DNA from: Burkholderiaceae bacterium 16
Lineage (GTDB): Bacteria > Pseudomonadota > Gammaproteobacteria > Burkholderiales > Burkholderiaceae
Direction: 5' to 3'
DNA length: 64,000 nt
Assembly (NCBI GenBank): GCA_000955785.1
Contig: JYOD01000065.1
Span: 12,877-76,876, forward strand
In this document: positions 1 to 11,451 of the stretch, piece after piece
Position numbering within the stretch: position 1 is the first letter of the stretch
Layout of the letters: each line of letters opens with the position of its first letter
Position numbers and translations under genes: made by a program
Notes under the pieces: model-generated
Told to the model about the DNA's origin: nothing
Seen by the model: only the letters and a program-made list of their open reading frames with translations
Database searches by the model: none

Positions 1-1
1 C

Positions 2-39
2 GGCTCGCTTCGCATCGCTTGGGGGCTCGCTTCGCATCG
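2..39. repeat. Direct repeat of a 16-bp unit
   Basis: The unit GGCTCGCTTCGCATCG occurs at 2-17 and again at 24-39, spaced 22 bp apart. It lies just beyond the mmsA terminator-like hairpin and may continue left of the window. Function unknown. Confidence 0.6.
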
Positions 40-43
40 TGTT

Positions 44-88
44 GGCAGAGGGCAATGCCTTCAGATTTCTGAAGGCTTGCCCTCTGCC
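44..88 (-). terminator. Large hairpin downstream of mmsA
   Basis: GGCAGAGGGCA at 44-54 pairs with TGCCCTCTGCC at 78-88, and the interior GCCTTCAG/CTGAAGGC continues the stem around an ATTT loop. It sits 15 bp beyond the mmsA stop codon, so it is a likely transcription terminator or mRNA 3' stabiliser. There is no long T-tract. Confidence 0.6.
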
Positions 89-102
89 CGCCGCCCTTCG
101 CT

Positions 103-1632
<1,530 letters not shown>

Positions 1633-1695
1633 TGGGTGGTCTCCGTCGGTTCTGGGTTTTGGTGGGTCAATGCTGGAAATGAGCAGGCACGCTGC

Positions 1696-2829
1696 TCAAA
1701 GGGTGCGCGCGATCAGCATGCGCTGGATCTCGCTGGTGCCTTCGTAGATCTGGGTAATGCGGGCGTCGCGGTAGTGCCGCTCGACCGGGTAGTCTTCCAG
1801 GTAGCCGTAGCCGCCGTGGATCTGCAGCGCCTTGGAGCACACGCGTTCGGCCAGCTCAGAGGCGTAGAGCTTGGCCTGCGAGGCTTCCGACAGGCAGGGC
1901 TGGCCTGCGGTACGCATATGCGCGGCGCGGTGCACCAGCAGGCGCGCGGCATTCAGCTCGGTAGCCATGTCGGCTAGCATGTTGGCAATCGGCGGGTGCT
2001 CGCGCAGCGGGCGGCCGAACTGCACGCGCTCGGCGGCATAGCGGCAGGCGGCTTCGAAGGCGGAGCGGGCGATGCCGAGTGCTTGCGCGGCGATGCCGAT
2101 GCGCCCGCCTTCCAGGTTGGACAGGGCAATGCGCAGGCCCTCGCCGGGCTCGCCGAGCAGCGCGTCGTGCGGCACGCGGCAGTCTTCCAGCGTGATGGCG
2201 CAGGTGTCGGAGGCGCGGATGCCGAGCTTGCGTTCCGGCGTGTGCACGATGAAGCCGGGCGTGTCGGTGGGCACGACAAAGGCGGACAGGCCGCGCTTGC
2301 CTTGCTCCGGCTCGGTGGCGGCAAACACGATGGCTACGCCGGCGCGCTGCCCGTTGGTGACGAACTGCTTGGAGCCGGACAGCACCCAGCCGCCGTCGGT
2401 GGCGCGGGCACGGGTGCGCAGGTTATGCGCTTCCGAGCCGGCCTGCGGCTCGGTCAGGCAGAACGCGCCGATCATCTCGCCGCTGGCCAGGCGGGGCAGG
2501 TAGCGCGCCTTCTGCGCCTCGGTGCCGTAGTGCAGGATGGGGCCGCAGCCCACCGAGTTGTGCACGCTCATCAGCGTGGCGCAGGCGGCGCAGCCCGCGG
2601 CGATCTCCTCGATGGCCAGCGCATAGGCGATGTAGTCGGTATACGTGCCGCCCCATTCCTCGGGCACGATCATGCCGAGCAGGCCGAGCGCGCCCATTTC
2701 CGCCACGACCTCCGGCGGCAACTGGCCGGCACGGTCCCAGGCGGCGGCGTCCGGTGCCAGCCGTTCGCTGGCGAAGGCGCGCGCGGTGTCGCGGATCATG
2801 GCTTGCTGTTCGCTGAATTCTTGGTGCAT
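1696..2829 (-). CDS. Acyl-CoA dehydrogenase, probably isobutyryl-CoA dehydrogenase
   Basis: A 377-residue FAD enzyme predicted to dehydrogenate a short-chain branched acyl-CoA in the cytoplasm. It has the N-terminal helical domain, the beta-domain segment around FCLTEPQAGSEA, and the C-terminal IYEGTSEIQR motif whose first Glu (E363) is the expected catalytic base. The start chosen is ATG at 2829 (MHQEFSEQQ), which gives the usual family length; the upstream in-frame extension to 2922 is low-complexity and unsupported. Pairing with mmsA points to isobutyryl-CoA as the substrate. Sequence alone does not exclude 2-methylbutyryl-CoA or butyryl-CoA. Confidence 0.88.
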   Translation of the reverse strand: MHQEFSEQQAMIRDTARAFASERLAPDAAAWDRAGQLPPEVVAEMGALGLLGMIVPEEWGGTYTDYIAYALAIEEIAAGCAACATLMSVHNSVGCGPILHYGTEAQKARYLPRLASGEMIGAFCLTEPQAGSEAHNLRTRARATDGGWVLSGSKQFVTNGQRAGVAIVFAATEPEQGKRGLSAFVVPTDTPGFIVHTPERKLGIRASDTCAITLEDCRVPHDALLGEPGEGLRIALSNLEGGRIGIAAQALGIARSAFEAACRYAAERVQFGRPLREHPPIANMLADMATELNAARLLVHRAAHMRTAGQPCLSEASQAKLYASELAERVCSKALQIHGGYGYLEDYPVERHYRDARITQIYEGTSEIQRMLIARTL

Positions 2830-3046
2830 GGCGGCTCGGGTTGCGCCGGGACCGGCGTGGGGTTGGCACGCGATCGCGGCGGCTGGCGGTTGGTCGGGTG
2901 GCCCGCAGTGGGCGGGGGGCATGGCAGCAAGTGTAGGAAGACAGCGGGGGTGCTCCTATGCCAGAATCCGCCAACCTTGCTGAACTCGTTTGCCACTGCC
3001 GGCAAGCCCGGGCAGGCAAACCGTACCGTACCGATCGTTGCATTCC

Positions 3047-4105
3047 ATGGAAAAACACAGCGTCGCCATTTGCTTCGTGCATCACGCCATTGCGGGCCTG
3101 CGAGCGCGCGGTATCGCGCCGGAGCCGGTGCTGCAGGCCGCGGGCATCGCGCCGGCGCTGCTGGCGGTGCCGCAGGCGCGGGTGTCCGCCGCAAGCTACA
3201 GCGCCCTGTGGCTGGAAGTGGCCGCCGCGCTCGACGATGAATTCTTTGGCCAGGATTCACGCCGCATGAAATGCGGCAGCTTTGCCATGCTGTGCCACGC
3301 CGTCGCCAGCAGCAAGACGCTGGCGCAGGGGCTGGAGCGGGTGGTGCGCTATTTCGGGCTGCTGCTCGACGATATCGGCGTGCGCCTGGAGCGCGAAGGC
3401 GCTGGCGCCGAAGGTGGCCAGGGGGGCGGCAGCGGGGCCAGCAAGCGCGGGCGGGCGGCGCTGGTGCTCACGGCACCGTCGGCGCGGCCGCCGGGCGTGT
3501 TTGCCCAGGAGACCATGCTGATCATGCTGCACGGGTTGATGAGCTGGCTGCTGCGCCGGCGCGTGCCGGTCCTGCTGGCGGCGTTCAGCTATCCGGAGCC
3601 GGCCTACAGTGCGGAATACCGGCTGATGTACTCGCGCCACCTGGCGTTCGGCCAGCCGGCCACGGCGCTGGTGTTCGACGCGGCCTGGCTGGACCAGCCG
3701 GTTCACCAGGACGAGCGCAGCCTCAAGGCCTTCCTGCGCGACGCGCCCCACAACGTGGTGGTCAAGTACAGCGACCGGGGCAGCATCATGGCCCGCGTGC
3801 GGCGCCAGTTGCGTGCCCAGCCGCCGGAACAGTGGCCCACGTTCGACCGGCTGGCGCACGATGTCCATATGTCGTCATCGTCGTTGCGGCGCCGGCTGAT
3901 GGAGGAGGGCGGCACCTACCAGCAACTGAAGGACGAACTGCGGCGCGACCTGGCCATCGAGGCGCTCAGCCATTCCAGCCGCCCGCTGGCGGAGATTGCC
4001 GCCGAACTGGGCTTTGCCGAGCCCGGGGCTTTCCACCGCGCGTTCCGCCGCTGGACCGGGCTGCGGCCGGGCGCGTATCGGGCCACGACGCCCGCGATGC
4101 ACTAA
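3047..4105 (+). CDS. AraC-family regulator, likely of the valine genes
   Basis: A 352-residue regulator with an N-terminal arabinose-binding-like effector/dimerisation domain (about residues 10-200) and a C-terminal AraC DNA-binding domain with two helix-turn-helices. The second contains the signature region LAEIAAELGFAEPGAFHRAF. The start MEKHSVAI at 3047 is preferred over an upstream Met at 2990. It is transcribed away from the acyl-CoA dehydrogenase/mmsA pair across about 220 bp, the usual arrangement for a local activator. Pseudomonas MmsR is also an AraC protein controlling mmsAB, but its effector domain may differ, so the role is inferred from position. Confidence 0.85.
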   Translation: MEKHSVAICFVHHAIAGLRARGIAPEPVLQAAGIAPALLAVPQARVSAASYSALWLEVAAALDDEFFGQDSRRMKCGSFAMLCHAVASSKTLAQGLERVVRYFGLLLDDIGVRLEREGAGAEGGQGGGSGASKRGRAALVLTAPSARPPGVFAQETMLIMLHGLMSWLLRRRVPVLLAAFSYPEPAYSAEYRLMYSRHLAFGQPATALVFDAAWLDQPVHQDERSLKAFLRDAPHNVVVKYSDRGSIMARVRRQLRAQPPEQWPTFDRLAHDVHMSSSSLRRRLMEEGGTYQQLKDELRRDLAIEALSHSSRPLAEIAAELGFAEPGAFHRAFRRWTGLRPGAYRATTPAMH

Positions 4106-4110
4106 CGGCG

Positions 4111-5337
<1,227 letters not shown>

Positions 5338-5604
5338 CTGCTGATTTCCTCCGGTTGTGTCGCGTGATTGGGTGCGGGTGCCCGGGCGGGCGTGAAGCTC
5401 CGGAGAATACCCTAGCGGCGTCGCCGCTACCCACCCACGCAAGAGGGGGTAGACCATTGACTTGCGGCGGCGCTGTCAGGCCAGGGGGCTAGAATGGGGA
5501 GCAGGGCGCTTTGATCGGTACTGCGCATCAATGCCCTGACGCTGGCCGTATTGCCGTCATCCTGTCCTTCCCCTCTCGTTTTCATTGCCGCAGCCAGGGA
5601 CACC

Positions 5605-6546
5605 ATGCAACAGATCAGATTCGACCTCGGCGACCTGCAGGCCATGGTGGCGGTGGTCGAGCAAGGCGGCTTTCGCGCGGCGGCCGAAGCCCTCAACCTG
5701 TCGCAGCCGGCGCTGTCGCGCCGCATCGAGAAACTGGAGGAAGCGCTTAACGTCAAGTTGTTCGAGCGCACTACGCGCCGCGTCACACTGACTGTGGTTG
5801 GGCGGGAGTTTGTCGGCAAGGCGCGTGCGGTGCTGACGGAAGTGGAGACTTCGTTGCTTGGCATCGGCGATGCCGCCACGGCTCGCGTCGGCGAAGTGAC
5901 CATTGCCTGCGTGCCCTCGGCCGCGCACTATTTCCTGCCGGCGGTGATCGGGCGTTTTCATGCGCAGTATCCGAATGTCCGCGTCAAGATGGTGGACGAG
6001 GGGGCTAACGTCGTGCTGCATAGCGTGGCCAGCGGCGAGGCGGATTTCGGCCTGAACTTTATCGGCACGCAGGAAGCCGATCTGCTGTTCGACCCGTTGC
6101 TGCGCGATCCGTTCGTGCTGGCCTGCCGCCGCGACCATCCGCTGGCGCGGCGGCGCTCGGTGAAATGGGCCGAACTGGCCGGGCACACGCTGGTGGCCCT
6201 GGCCAAGTCCAGCGGCAACCGCCTGATGCTGGATCTCGCCCTGGCGGAGGCGCCGCGGCGGCCGGCCGCCTTCTACGAGGTACGCCACGTCGGCAGCGTG
6301 CTGGCGCTGGTGGAGGCCGGCCTTGGCGTGGCGGCGGTGCCGCGGCTGGCGCTGCCCGATGGCGACCGCTCGGGGCTGGCCGCCGTGCCCCTGCGCGAGC
6401 CCGCGGTCTCCCGCATGCTGGGGATCCTGCGGCGCCGGGGGCGCATGCTGTCGCCGCATGCGCAGGCGTTGTACGAGATGGTCGCGCAGGCGGTGCCAGG
6501 GCGGGGCCGGGCGCGGTCATTGATGCGTGAAAGCGATCAAAGCTAA
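5605..6546 (+). CDS. LysR-family transcriptional regulator
   Basis: A 313-residue LysR regulator. It has a winged helix-turn-helix at about residues 5-62 (segment AAEALNLSQPALSRRIEKLE) and an effector-binding domain from about residue 90 (VTIACVPSAAHYFLPAVI). The start MQQIRFDLG at 5605 fits the family; the upstream Met at 5551 adds unconserved residues. It is codirectional with the ModA-like binding-protein gene about 120 bp downstream. The effector is unknown. Confidence 0.88.
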   Translation: MQQIRFDLGDLQAMVAVVEQGGFRAAAEALNLSQPALSRRIEKLEEALNVKLFERTTRRVTLTVVGREFVGKARAVLTEVETSLLGIGDAATARVGEVTIACVPSAAHYFLPAVIGRFHAQYPNVRVKMVDEGANVVLHSVASGEADFGLNFIGTQEADLLFDPLLRDPFVLACRRDHPLARRRSVKWAELAGHTLVALAKSSGNRLMLDLALAEAPRRPAAFYEVRHVGSVLALVEAGLGVAAVPRLALPDGDRSGLAAVPLREPAVSRMLGILRRRGRMLSPHAQALYEMVAQAVPGRGRARSLMRESDQS

Positions 6547-6669
6547 AAAAGATTGCATTATCGCGGCGCGCGGCGCGTGCATAGAATGGGCTGCCTGCCC
6601 TCGGAGACCGATGCGGGCAGGTCCTTTGTCTGTTCCCATTTTCCATTTCAATGCCCATCGAGAGCGCAT

Positions 6670-7542
6670 ATGCCCATGTCGTCCGCCGCAGTGCCTGGCC
6701 CCGCCGTCACGTCCCTCCGCAGTCATCCTTCGAACTCCCATGATTCCCGCAAGCGGCCGTTGCTGGCGCTGGTGCTGGCCGGCGTGGCCAGCCTCGCGCT
6801 GGGCGCCGGCAATGCACTGGCCGAGGAGGTCAAGGTCATGAACTCGGGCGGCTTCACCGCAGCCTACAAGGCACTCGGACCCGGCTTCGAGAAGGCCACG
6901 GGCAATACCTTGTCAACCGCGTGGGGCCCGTCGATGGGCAAGTCCCCCGAGGCGATTCCCAACCGGCTCGCGCGCGGCGAGCATGCCGATGTGGTGATCA
7001 TGGTTGGCTACGCGCTGGATGAACTGATCAGGCAAGGCAAGGTGGTGCCGGATAGCCGGGTAGCGCTGGCCGATTCGCGCATCGGCCTGTCGGTGCGCGC
7101 CGGCGCGCCAAAGCCGGATATCAGCACGGTGGATGCGTTCCGCAAGACGTTGCTGGAGGCGCGCTCCATTGCCTATTCCGATAGTGCCAGCGGCGTGTAT
7201 GTCGAGAAGGAGATGTTCAAGAAGCTGGGGATCGAGGAACAGGTCAAGGGGCGCGCGCATATGATCGAGAAGACCCCGGTGGGTAGCGTGGTGGCGCGGG
7301 GCGATTATGAGGTCGGCTTGCAGCAAGTCAGCGAGTTGCTGCCGGTGGCGGGGGCCACGTTTGTCGGGAAGATTCCGGAGGCGGTGCAGCAGGTGACCAG
7401 CTTTGCGGCGGGTGTGCCGGTGGGCGCGGAGCATCCGGAGGCCGGGCGGGCGTTGATTCGGTATTTGGCTTCGCCTGCGGCAAGAGGGGAGATTGAGAGG
7501 AGCGGGATGGATGCGGTTGTGGAGAATAAGCGGGGGCAGTGA
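6670..7542 (+). CDS. Orphan ModA-like periplasmic substrate-binding protein
   Basis: A 290-residue exported protein with a signal peptide (RPLLALVLAGVASLALGAGNALA, cleavage near AEE). The mature part is a type-2 periplasmic binding protein of the molybdate/ModA-like class: the N-terminal VMNSGGFTAAYKALGPGFEK, a middle SIAYSDSASGVYVEK and a C-terminal ALIRYLASPAARGEIERSGM region. The start at 6670 has GAGAG at 6660-6664; an in-frame ATG at 6676 is an alternative. No permease or ATPase gene is adjacent, so it either serves a distant transporter or works as a sensor accessory. True molybdate binding is not established. Confidence 0.8.
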   Translation: MPMSSAAVPGPAVTSLRSHPSNSHDSRKRPLLALVLAGVASLALGAGNALAEEVKVMNSGGFTAAYKALGPGFEKATGNTLSTAWGPSMGKSPEAIPNRLARGEHADVVIMVGYALDELIRQGKVVPDSRVALADSRIGLSVRAGAPKPDISTVDAFRKTLLEARSIAYSDSASGVYVEKEMFKKLGIEEQVKGRAHMIEKTPVGSVVARGDYEVGLQQVSELLPVAGATFVGKIPEAVQQVTSFAAGVPVGAEHPEAGRALIRYLASPAARGEIERSGMDAVVENKRGQ

Positions 7543-7736
7543 GAGGGGCGGGGCGCTGGTTGCGCGCTCGCGCTGGCGCTAGCCCTGGCAAGCCGGGGCC
7601 GCGGTGACGCGGCTCCTGCAGGTCAGCCGCGGCGAGATGTGACCTCATTCTGAAGCGGATTCCTGGCGCGCTGCAGCGCCACCCTGCAGCGCATCCTGTC
7701 ACAAAACAATCCGTCTGGCTGGTATGATCCGCATCC

Positions 7737-8312
7737 ATGACACAAGCACACCGCCGAAAGAAGCAGCCCGACGTGCTGCGCCCGCAGCTATTGCATTCCG
7801 CGGCCCAGCTCGCCCTCGAATCCGGCCTGCGCGCCGTGACGCTGGATGCGGTGGCGGCGCGTGCCGGTGTCAGCAAGGGCGGATTGCAGCATCATTTCCG
7901 CAACAAGCAGGCGCTGCTGGACGCGCTCTTCGACGATGCGGTTGAGACATTCAACGCCGATGTGGCCGCTGCGATCGCCAGCGACACGCAGGCCGAGGGC
8001 CGCGCGGCGCGGGCCTATATGCGGGCGACGCTGCAGGAAGAGAGGAAAGAGGACGCCGCCAGCTATCTGCACCTGCTGTTGGCGCTGATGCTGACCGATG
8101 CCGATACGCGCGATCGCTGGGCGCCACGCATTGCCGAAATCGCCCGCCCCGATCCGCTGCCCGCGGCAGAGGCGGCGAGGCTGATGATTTGCCGCCTGGC
8201 CGCTGACGGGCTGTGGCTCGCCGACCTGCTGGGCAGCCAGTCGATGGAACCCGGGCTACGGGCGGAAGTCCTGCGCCAGCTGGACCAGATGACGCGGCGC
8301 CAGCCGCAATGA
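7737..8312 (+). CDS. TetR-family regulator coupled to hopene cyclase
   Basis: A 191-residue TetR repressor. The DNA-binding segment is AVAARAGVSKGGLQHHFRNK (about residues 35-56), followed by an all-helical ligand domain with a TetR_C-like end. A TATGAT -10-like box at 7723-7728 lies so close to the ATG that the transcript could be nearly leaderless; no clear ribosome-binding site is visible. The stop codon overlaps the next start as ATGA (8309-8312), so the regulator and the hopene cyclase are translationally coupled. Ligand unknown; control of hopanoid synthesis or membrane stress is an inference from the coupling. Confidence 0.85.
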   Translation: MTQAHRRKKQPDVLRPQLLHSAAQLALESGLRAVTLDAVAARAGVSKGGLQHHFRNKQALLDALFDDAVETFNADVAAAIASDTQAEGRAARAYMRATLQEERKEDAASYLHLLLALMLTDADTRDRWAPRIAEIARPDPLPAAEAARLMICRLAADGLWLADLLGSQSMEPGLRAEVLRQLDQMTRRQPQ

Positions 8313-10351
8313 ACGCACGATCGAATTCCCAATTGAATACCCAACCGAATACCCAGCCAAAGGCCCAACCTGGCACCTGGCATGACGCCGGCGCACCCAC
8401 GCAGGAAACGCCCGCCACGCCGGGCGCCGGCGCGGACCTGCACCGGGCCATCGACGCGGCCCGCGAGGCCCTGCTAAGCCACCAGCATCGCGACGGCCAC
8501 TGGTGCTTCGAGCTGGAGTCGGACGCCACCATCACCGCGGAGTACATCCTGATGATGCACTTCGTGGACGAAATCGACGCCGATTTGCAGGCGGCGATGG
8601 CGGTCTACCTGCGAAGCATCCAGAGGCAAGACCGTCATGGTGGCTGGGACCAGTACCACGGCGGCGCGCTGGACGTGTCATGCAGCGTCAAGGCCTACTA
8701 CGCGCTGAAGGCTGCCGGCGACGATCCCGATGCCCCGCACATGGTCCAGGCCCGCCGCGCCATACTGGCGCAGGGCGGGGCCGCCAAGGCCAATGTTTTC
8801 ACCCGCATCCTCCTGGCCACGTTCGAGCAGGTGCCTTGGCGCGCCACGCCCTTCGTGCCGGTCGAGCTGATCCTGTTCCCTCGCTGGGCGCCTGTGCATC
8901 TGGACAAGATGGCCTACTGGGCGCGCTCCACGCTGGTACCGCTGACGGTGCTGTGCTCGTTGCGGGCCAAGGCCGCCAATCCGCACCGTGTCGGGGTCAG
9001 CGAACTGTTCGTCACGGCGCCCGAGCGCGAGCGGCACTATTTCTCCCGCGCGGGCCTGATGCGCAAGGCCTTCCTGGTGGTCGACAAGCTGGCACGCGCG
9101 ATCGAGCCGCTGATTCCCTCCGCGGTGCGCCGGCGGGCCGTTGCCCGGGCGCAAGCCTGGTGCGTGGAGCGCATGAACGGCGAGGATGGCCTGGGCGGCA
9201 TCTTTCCGCCGATGGTGTACTGGTACGAGATGATGACGCTGCTCGGCGTGCCGAAGGCGGATCCGGCACGCGCTACCTGCCTGGCTGCAATCCGCAAGCT
9301 CGTGGTGCGCCGCGCCGACGGCTCGGCCTATTGCCAGCCCTGCCTGTCGCCGGTGTGGGATACCGCCTGGAGCATCATGTCCTTGCAGCACGCCGGCACC
9401 GACGCGCGCACGCAGGAGGCGGTGCAGCGCGCCTACGACTGGCTGGAAGCGCGGCAGGTGCGAGACCTGCGCGGCGATTGGGGCAAGCACGTGCCCGCGT
9501 CGGTGCAGCCCGGCGGCTGGGCGTTCCAGTACGCCAATGCCTATTACCCTGACATCGACGACAGCGCTGTGGTGGCCGCCATGCTTGCCGTGCGCGCGCG
9601 CCGGATCGGCCAGCCCGAACGCTACCAGGACGCGGTCGCGAGCGCCGTGAAATGGATGGTGGGCCTGCAATCGCGCAATGGCGGTTTTGGCGCCTTCGAT
9701 GCCAACTGCGATCGCGAGTACCTGAACCGCATCCCCTTCGCCGACCATGGCGCCCTGCTGGATCCGCCCACCGAGGACGTTTCCGGCCGCGTGCTGCTAT
9801 GCATCGGCCTGAGCGGAAACCGCGACACGCACGCCGCCGCCGTCGAGCGCTGCTTGGACTATCTGCGCCGCACGCAGCGCGCCGACGGCGCCTGGTGGGG
9901 ACGCTGGGGCAGCAACTATATCTATGGCACGTGGAGCGTGCTGGCGGGCCTGGCGCTGGTGGGCGAGGACATGCGCCAGCCCTATGTCCGCAAGGCAGTC
10001 AACTGGCTACTGCGCTGCCAGCACGCCGATGGCGGATGGGGCGAGACCAACGACAGCTACTTCGACCACTCGCTGGCGGGCACCAATGGGGGCGAGAGCA
10101 CGCCCAACTGCACCGCCTGGGCGCTGCTGGCCCTCTTCGCCGTGGGCGAGGTGGATACGCCCGCAGTGCGCCGGGGCATTGCTTACCTGCTGGACTGCCA
10201 GGCTGGCAGCGGCCTCTGGCAGCATCCGTCGCACAATGCGCCGGGCTTCCCCCGCATCTACTACCTGAAGTACCACGGCTATACCGCCTACTTCCCGCTA
10301 TGGGCGCTGACGCGCTACCGTCAGCTGGCAAGGCTCCCGGCGGCGAAGTAG
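8309..10351 (+). CDS. shc: Squalene-hopene cyclase
   Basis: This enzyme cyclises squalene to hopene/hopanol, the first committed step of bacterial hopanoid (membrane sterol-like) synthesis, as a monotopic inner-membrane protein. The 680-residue length is normal. The DXDD protonation motif is DIDD at about residues 415-418. Several QW repeats are visible (for example DGHWCFELE, DGAWWGRWG, DGGWGETND and GSGLWQ). The start at 8309 overlaps the TetR stop; its first ~30 residues are Asn/Gln/Thr-rich and unconserved-looking, so a slightly later start is possible. Cupriavidus-type genomes often carry more than one shc copy, so this may be an accessory paralogue. Confidence 0.95.
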   Translation: MNARSNSQLNTQPNTQPKAQPGTWHDAGAPTQETPATPGAGADLHRAIDAAREALLSHQHRDGHWCFELESDATITAEYILMMHFVDEIDADLQAAMAVYLRSIQRQDRHGGWDQYHGGALDVSCSVKAYYALKAAGDDPDAPHMVQARRAILAQGGAAKANVFTRILLATFEQVPWRATPFVPVELILFPRWAPVHLDKMAYWARSTLVPLTVLCSLRAKAANPHRVGVSELFVTAPERERHYFSRAGLMRKAFLVVDKLARAIEPLIPSAVRRRAVARAQAWCVERMNGEDGLGGIFPPMVYWYEMMTLLGVPKADPARATCLAAIRKLVVRRADGSAYCQPCLSPVWDTAWSIMSLQHAGTDARTQEAVQRAYDWLEARQVRDLRGDWGKHVPASVQPGGWAFQYANAYYPDIDDSAVVAAMLAVRARRIGQPERYQDAVASAVKWMVGLQSRNGGFGAFDANCDREYLNRIPFADHGALLDPPTEDVSGRVLLCIGLSGNRDTHAAAVERCLDYLRRTQRADGAWWGRWGSNYIYGTWSVLAGLALVGEDMRQPYVRKAVNWLLRCQHADGGWGETNDSYFDHSLAGTNGGESTPNCTAWALLALFAVGEVDTPAVRRGIAYLLDCQAGSGLWQHPSHNAPGFPRIYYLKYHGYTAYFPLWALTRYRQLARLPAAK

Positions 10352-10387
10352 GGCCCGGGGCGGCCCATACGGTCTGGCACACCGCTA

Positions 10388-10411
10388 CGGCCCGCTTCGC
10401 AGCGCGGGCCG
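10388..10411 (+). terminator. Hairpin downstream of shc
   Basis: CGGCCCGC (10388-10395) pairs with GCGGGCCG (10404-10411) around an 8-nt loop, 37 bp after the shc stop. There is no T-tract, so factor-independent termination is uncertain. Confidence 0.4.
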
Positions 10412-10479
10412 GCGTGCCCCCCTTGGGGGCGCTCCACACTGCGACAACCGGCGAGGTTTGAACGGACCCGCGGTTTGCT

Positions 10480-10505
10480 CTGCTCTCCCGCTTGCGGGAG
10501 AGCAG
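10480..10505. repeat. Perfect 12-bp-arm palindrome
   Basis: CTGCTCTCCCGC and its exact reverse complement flank a TT spacer. I recall very similar CTCTCCCGC-TT-GCGGGAGAG elements as common dispersed intergenic repeats in Burkholderiales, so this is probably one copy of such a family. It may also stop transcription from shc. Confidence 0.6.
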
Positions 10506-10670
10506 CCGGGGGTTTTGCCGGACACTGCGATTCTGATGCTGCTCGGACTCAAGCCAGTCTTCCATCTGCCTCTGCGGGTACTTCAGGGCTTCGCGCGTAA
10601 CCTGCGCGCGCTTGCATTTCACGACCAGTACCCAACTACACGACGTTGGGCTGTTACCACGGCCGCTAGA

Positions 10671-10685
10671 TTGTAATTATTACAA
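10671..10685. promoter_or_regulatory. AT-rich palindrome, possible operator
   Basis: TTGTAAT-T-ATTACAA is a perfect 7-bp-arm inverted repeat 127 bp ahead of the first Nudix gene, at the left edge of the AT-rich insert. Its form is that of a dimeric repressor site. No regulator gene is adjacent. Confidence 0.3.
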
Positions 10686-10812
10686 ATGTAATTTTGTTTA
10701 AAAATTGCAAAGGGATATCTAGGAACGAGAAAAGACGTTTAGAGTCCTGCGGCAGCGTTTATCGTGCACTCTGTTCATTACTCAAAAACATCCCTTTATC
10801 GGAGCATCGCTC

Positions 10813-11298
10813 GTGAGTCAGGTTAATACACCAAGTATTCGTATTTCAGCCAAAGCCATTGTTATCCACAAAGGCAAAATTCTATTGATCAGATATAGAT
10901 CTGATTCGGATGATTGGTATACCCTTCCGGGCGGAGGGCAATTGTTTGGCGAAACGTTGCCTCAAACATTGGTCAGGGAGTGCCTGGAAGAAACAAAATA
11001 TCATGTTGAGACAGGCAGGCTTGTTTTTGTTAGGGAATATATTGGTGCAAACCACGAATTTTCAGAACTCGATAGTGGTGTTCATCAAATTGAAATGATG
11101 TTTCTTGCCTCCCTTTCCGAAAAAAGCTCTGATATTCGCGCTCTAGAAATTAGTGCGGACAAGGATCAAATTGGTGCTCATTGGGTAAGATTGGATGACG
11201 TGGATGATTCTCAATTATTCCCTGCTGCTTTACGTCATTTTATTTCAGCGGGAAAAATTTCACCCGATGAGAAAATATATTTAGGAGATGTAAATTAA
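10813..11298 (+). CDS. Nudix hydrolase, AT-rich gene
   Basis: A 161-residue protein with a complete Nudix box (G-x5-E-x7-RE-C-x-EE; GGQLFGETLPQTLVRECLEE), so it should cleave a nucleoside diphosphate linked to another group, using Mg2+. Substrate not predictable. The start is GTG at 10813 with GGAG at 10801-10804. Base and codon use (many AAA, ATT, GAT, TTT codons) is unlike every neighbour, which indicates recent acquisition from a lower-GC source. It lies 153 bp ahead of a second Nudix gene on the same strand. Confidence 0.85.
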   Translation: MSQVNTPSIRISAKAIVIHKGKILLIRYRSDSDDWYTLPGGGQLFGETLPQTLVRECLEETKYHVETGRLVFVREYIGANHEFSELDSGVHQIEMMFLASLSEKSSDIRALEISADKDQIGAHWVRLDDVDDSQLFPAALRHFISAGKISPDEKIYLGDVN

Positions 11299-11451
11299 TC
11301 ATCATAATGTAAAAATTTGTATTGCTGGCCCATCAGGATCGCTGCCCGCAGGGTTCCTGTGCACGCGGCGATGGGTATCGACTTGTGTTAAATAATATGG
11401 ACGACCGGAAGACATTATGCGACCATCTTCTTGGGATTATAGAGTGAAATT

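Larger units (their letters stand above)
10352..10812. other. Intergenic stretch between shc and the Nudix genes
   Basis: This 461-bp stretch holds no convincing gene. It contains two GC-rich hairpins (10388-10411 and 10480-10505) and then changes abruptly near 10665 to AT-rich sequence with a small palindrome at 10671-10685. The right part must hold the promoter of the first Nudix gene. A weak candidate is TTGTTT at 10694-10699 with TATCTA at 10716-10721. Confidence 0.6.
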
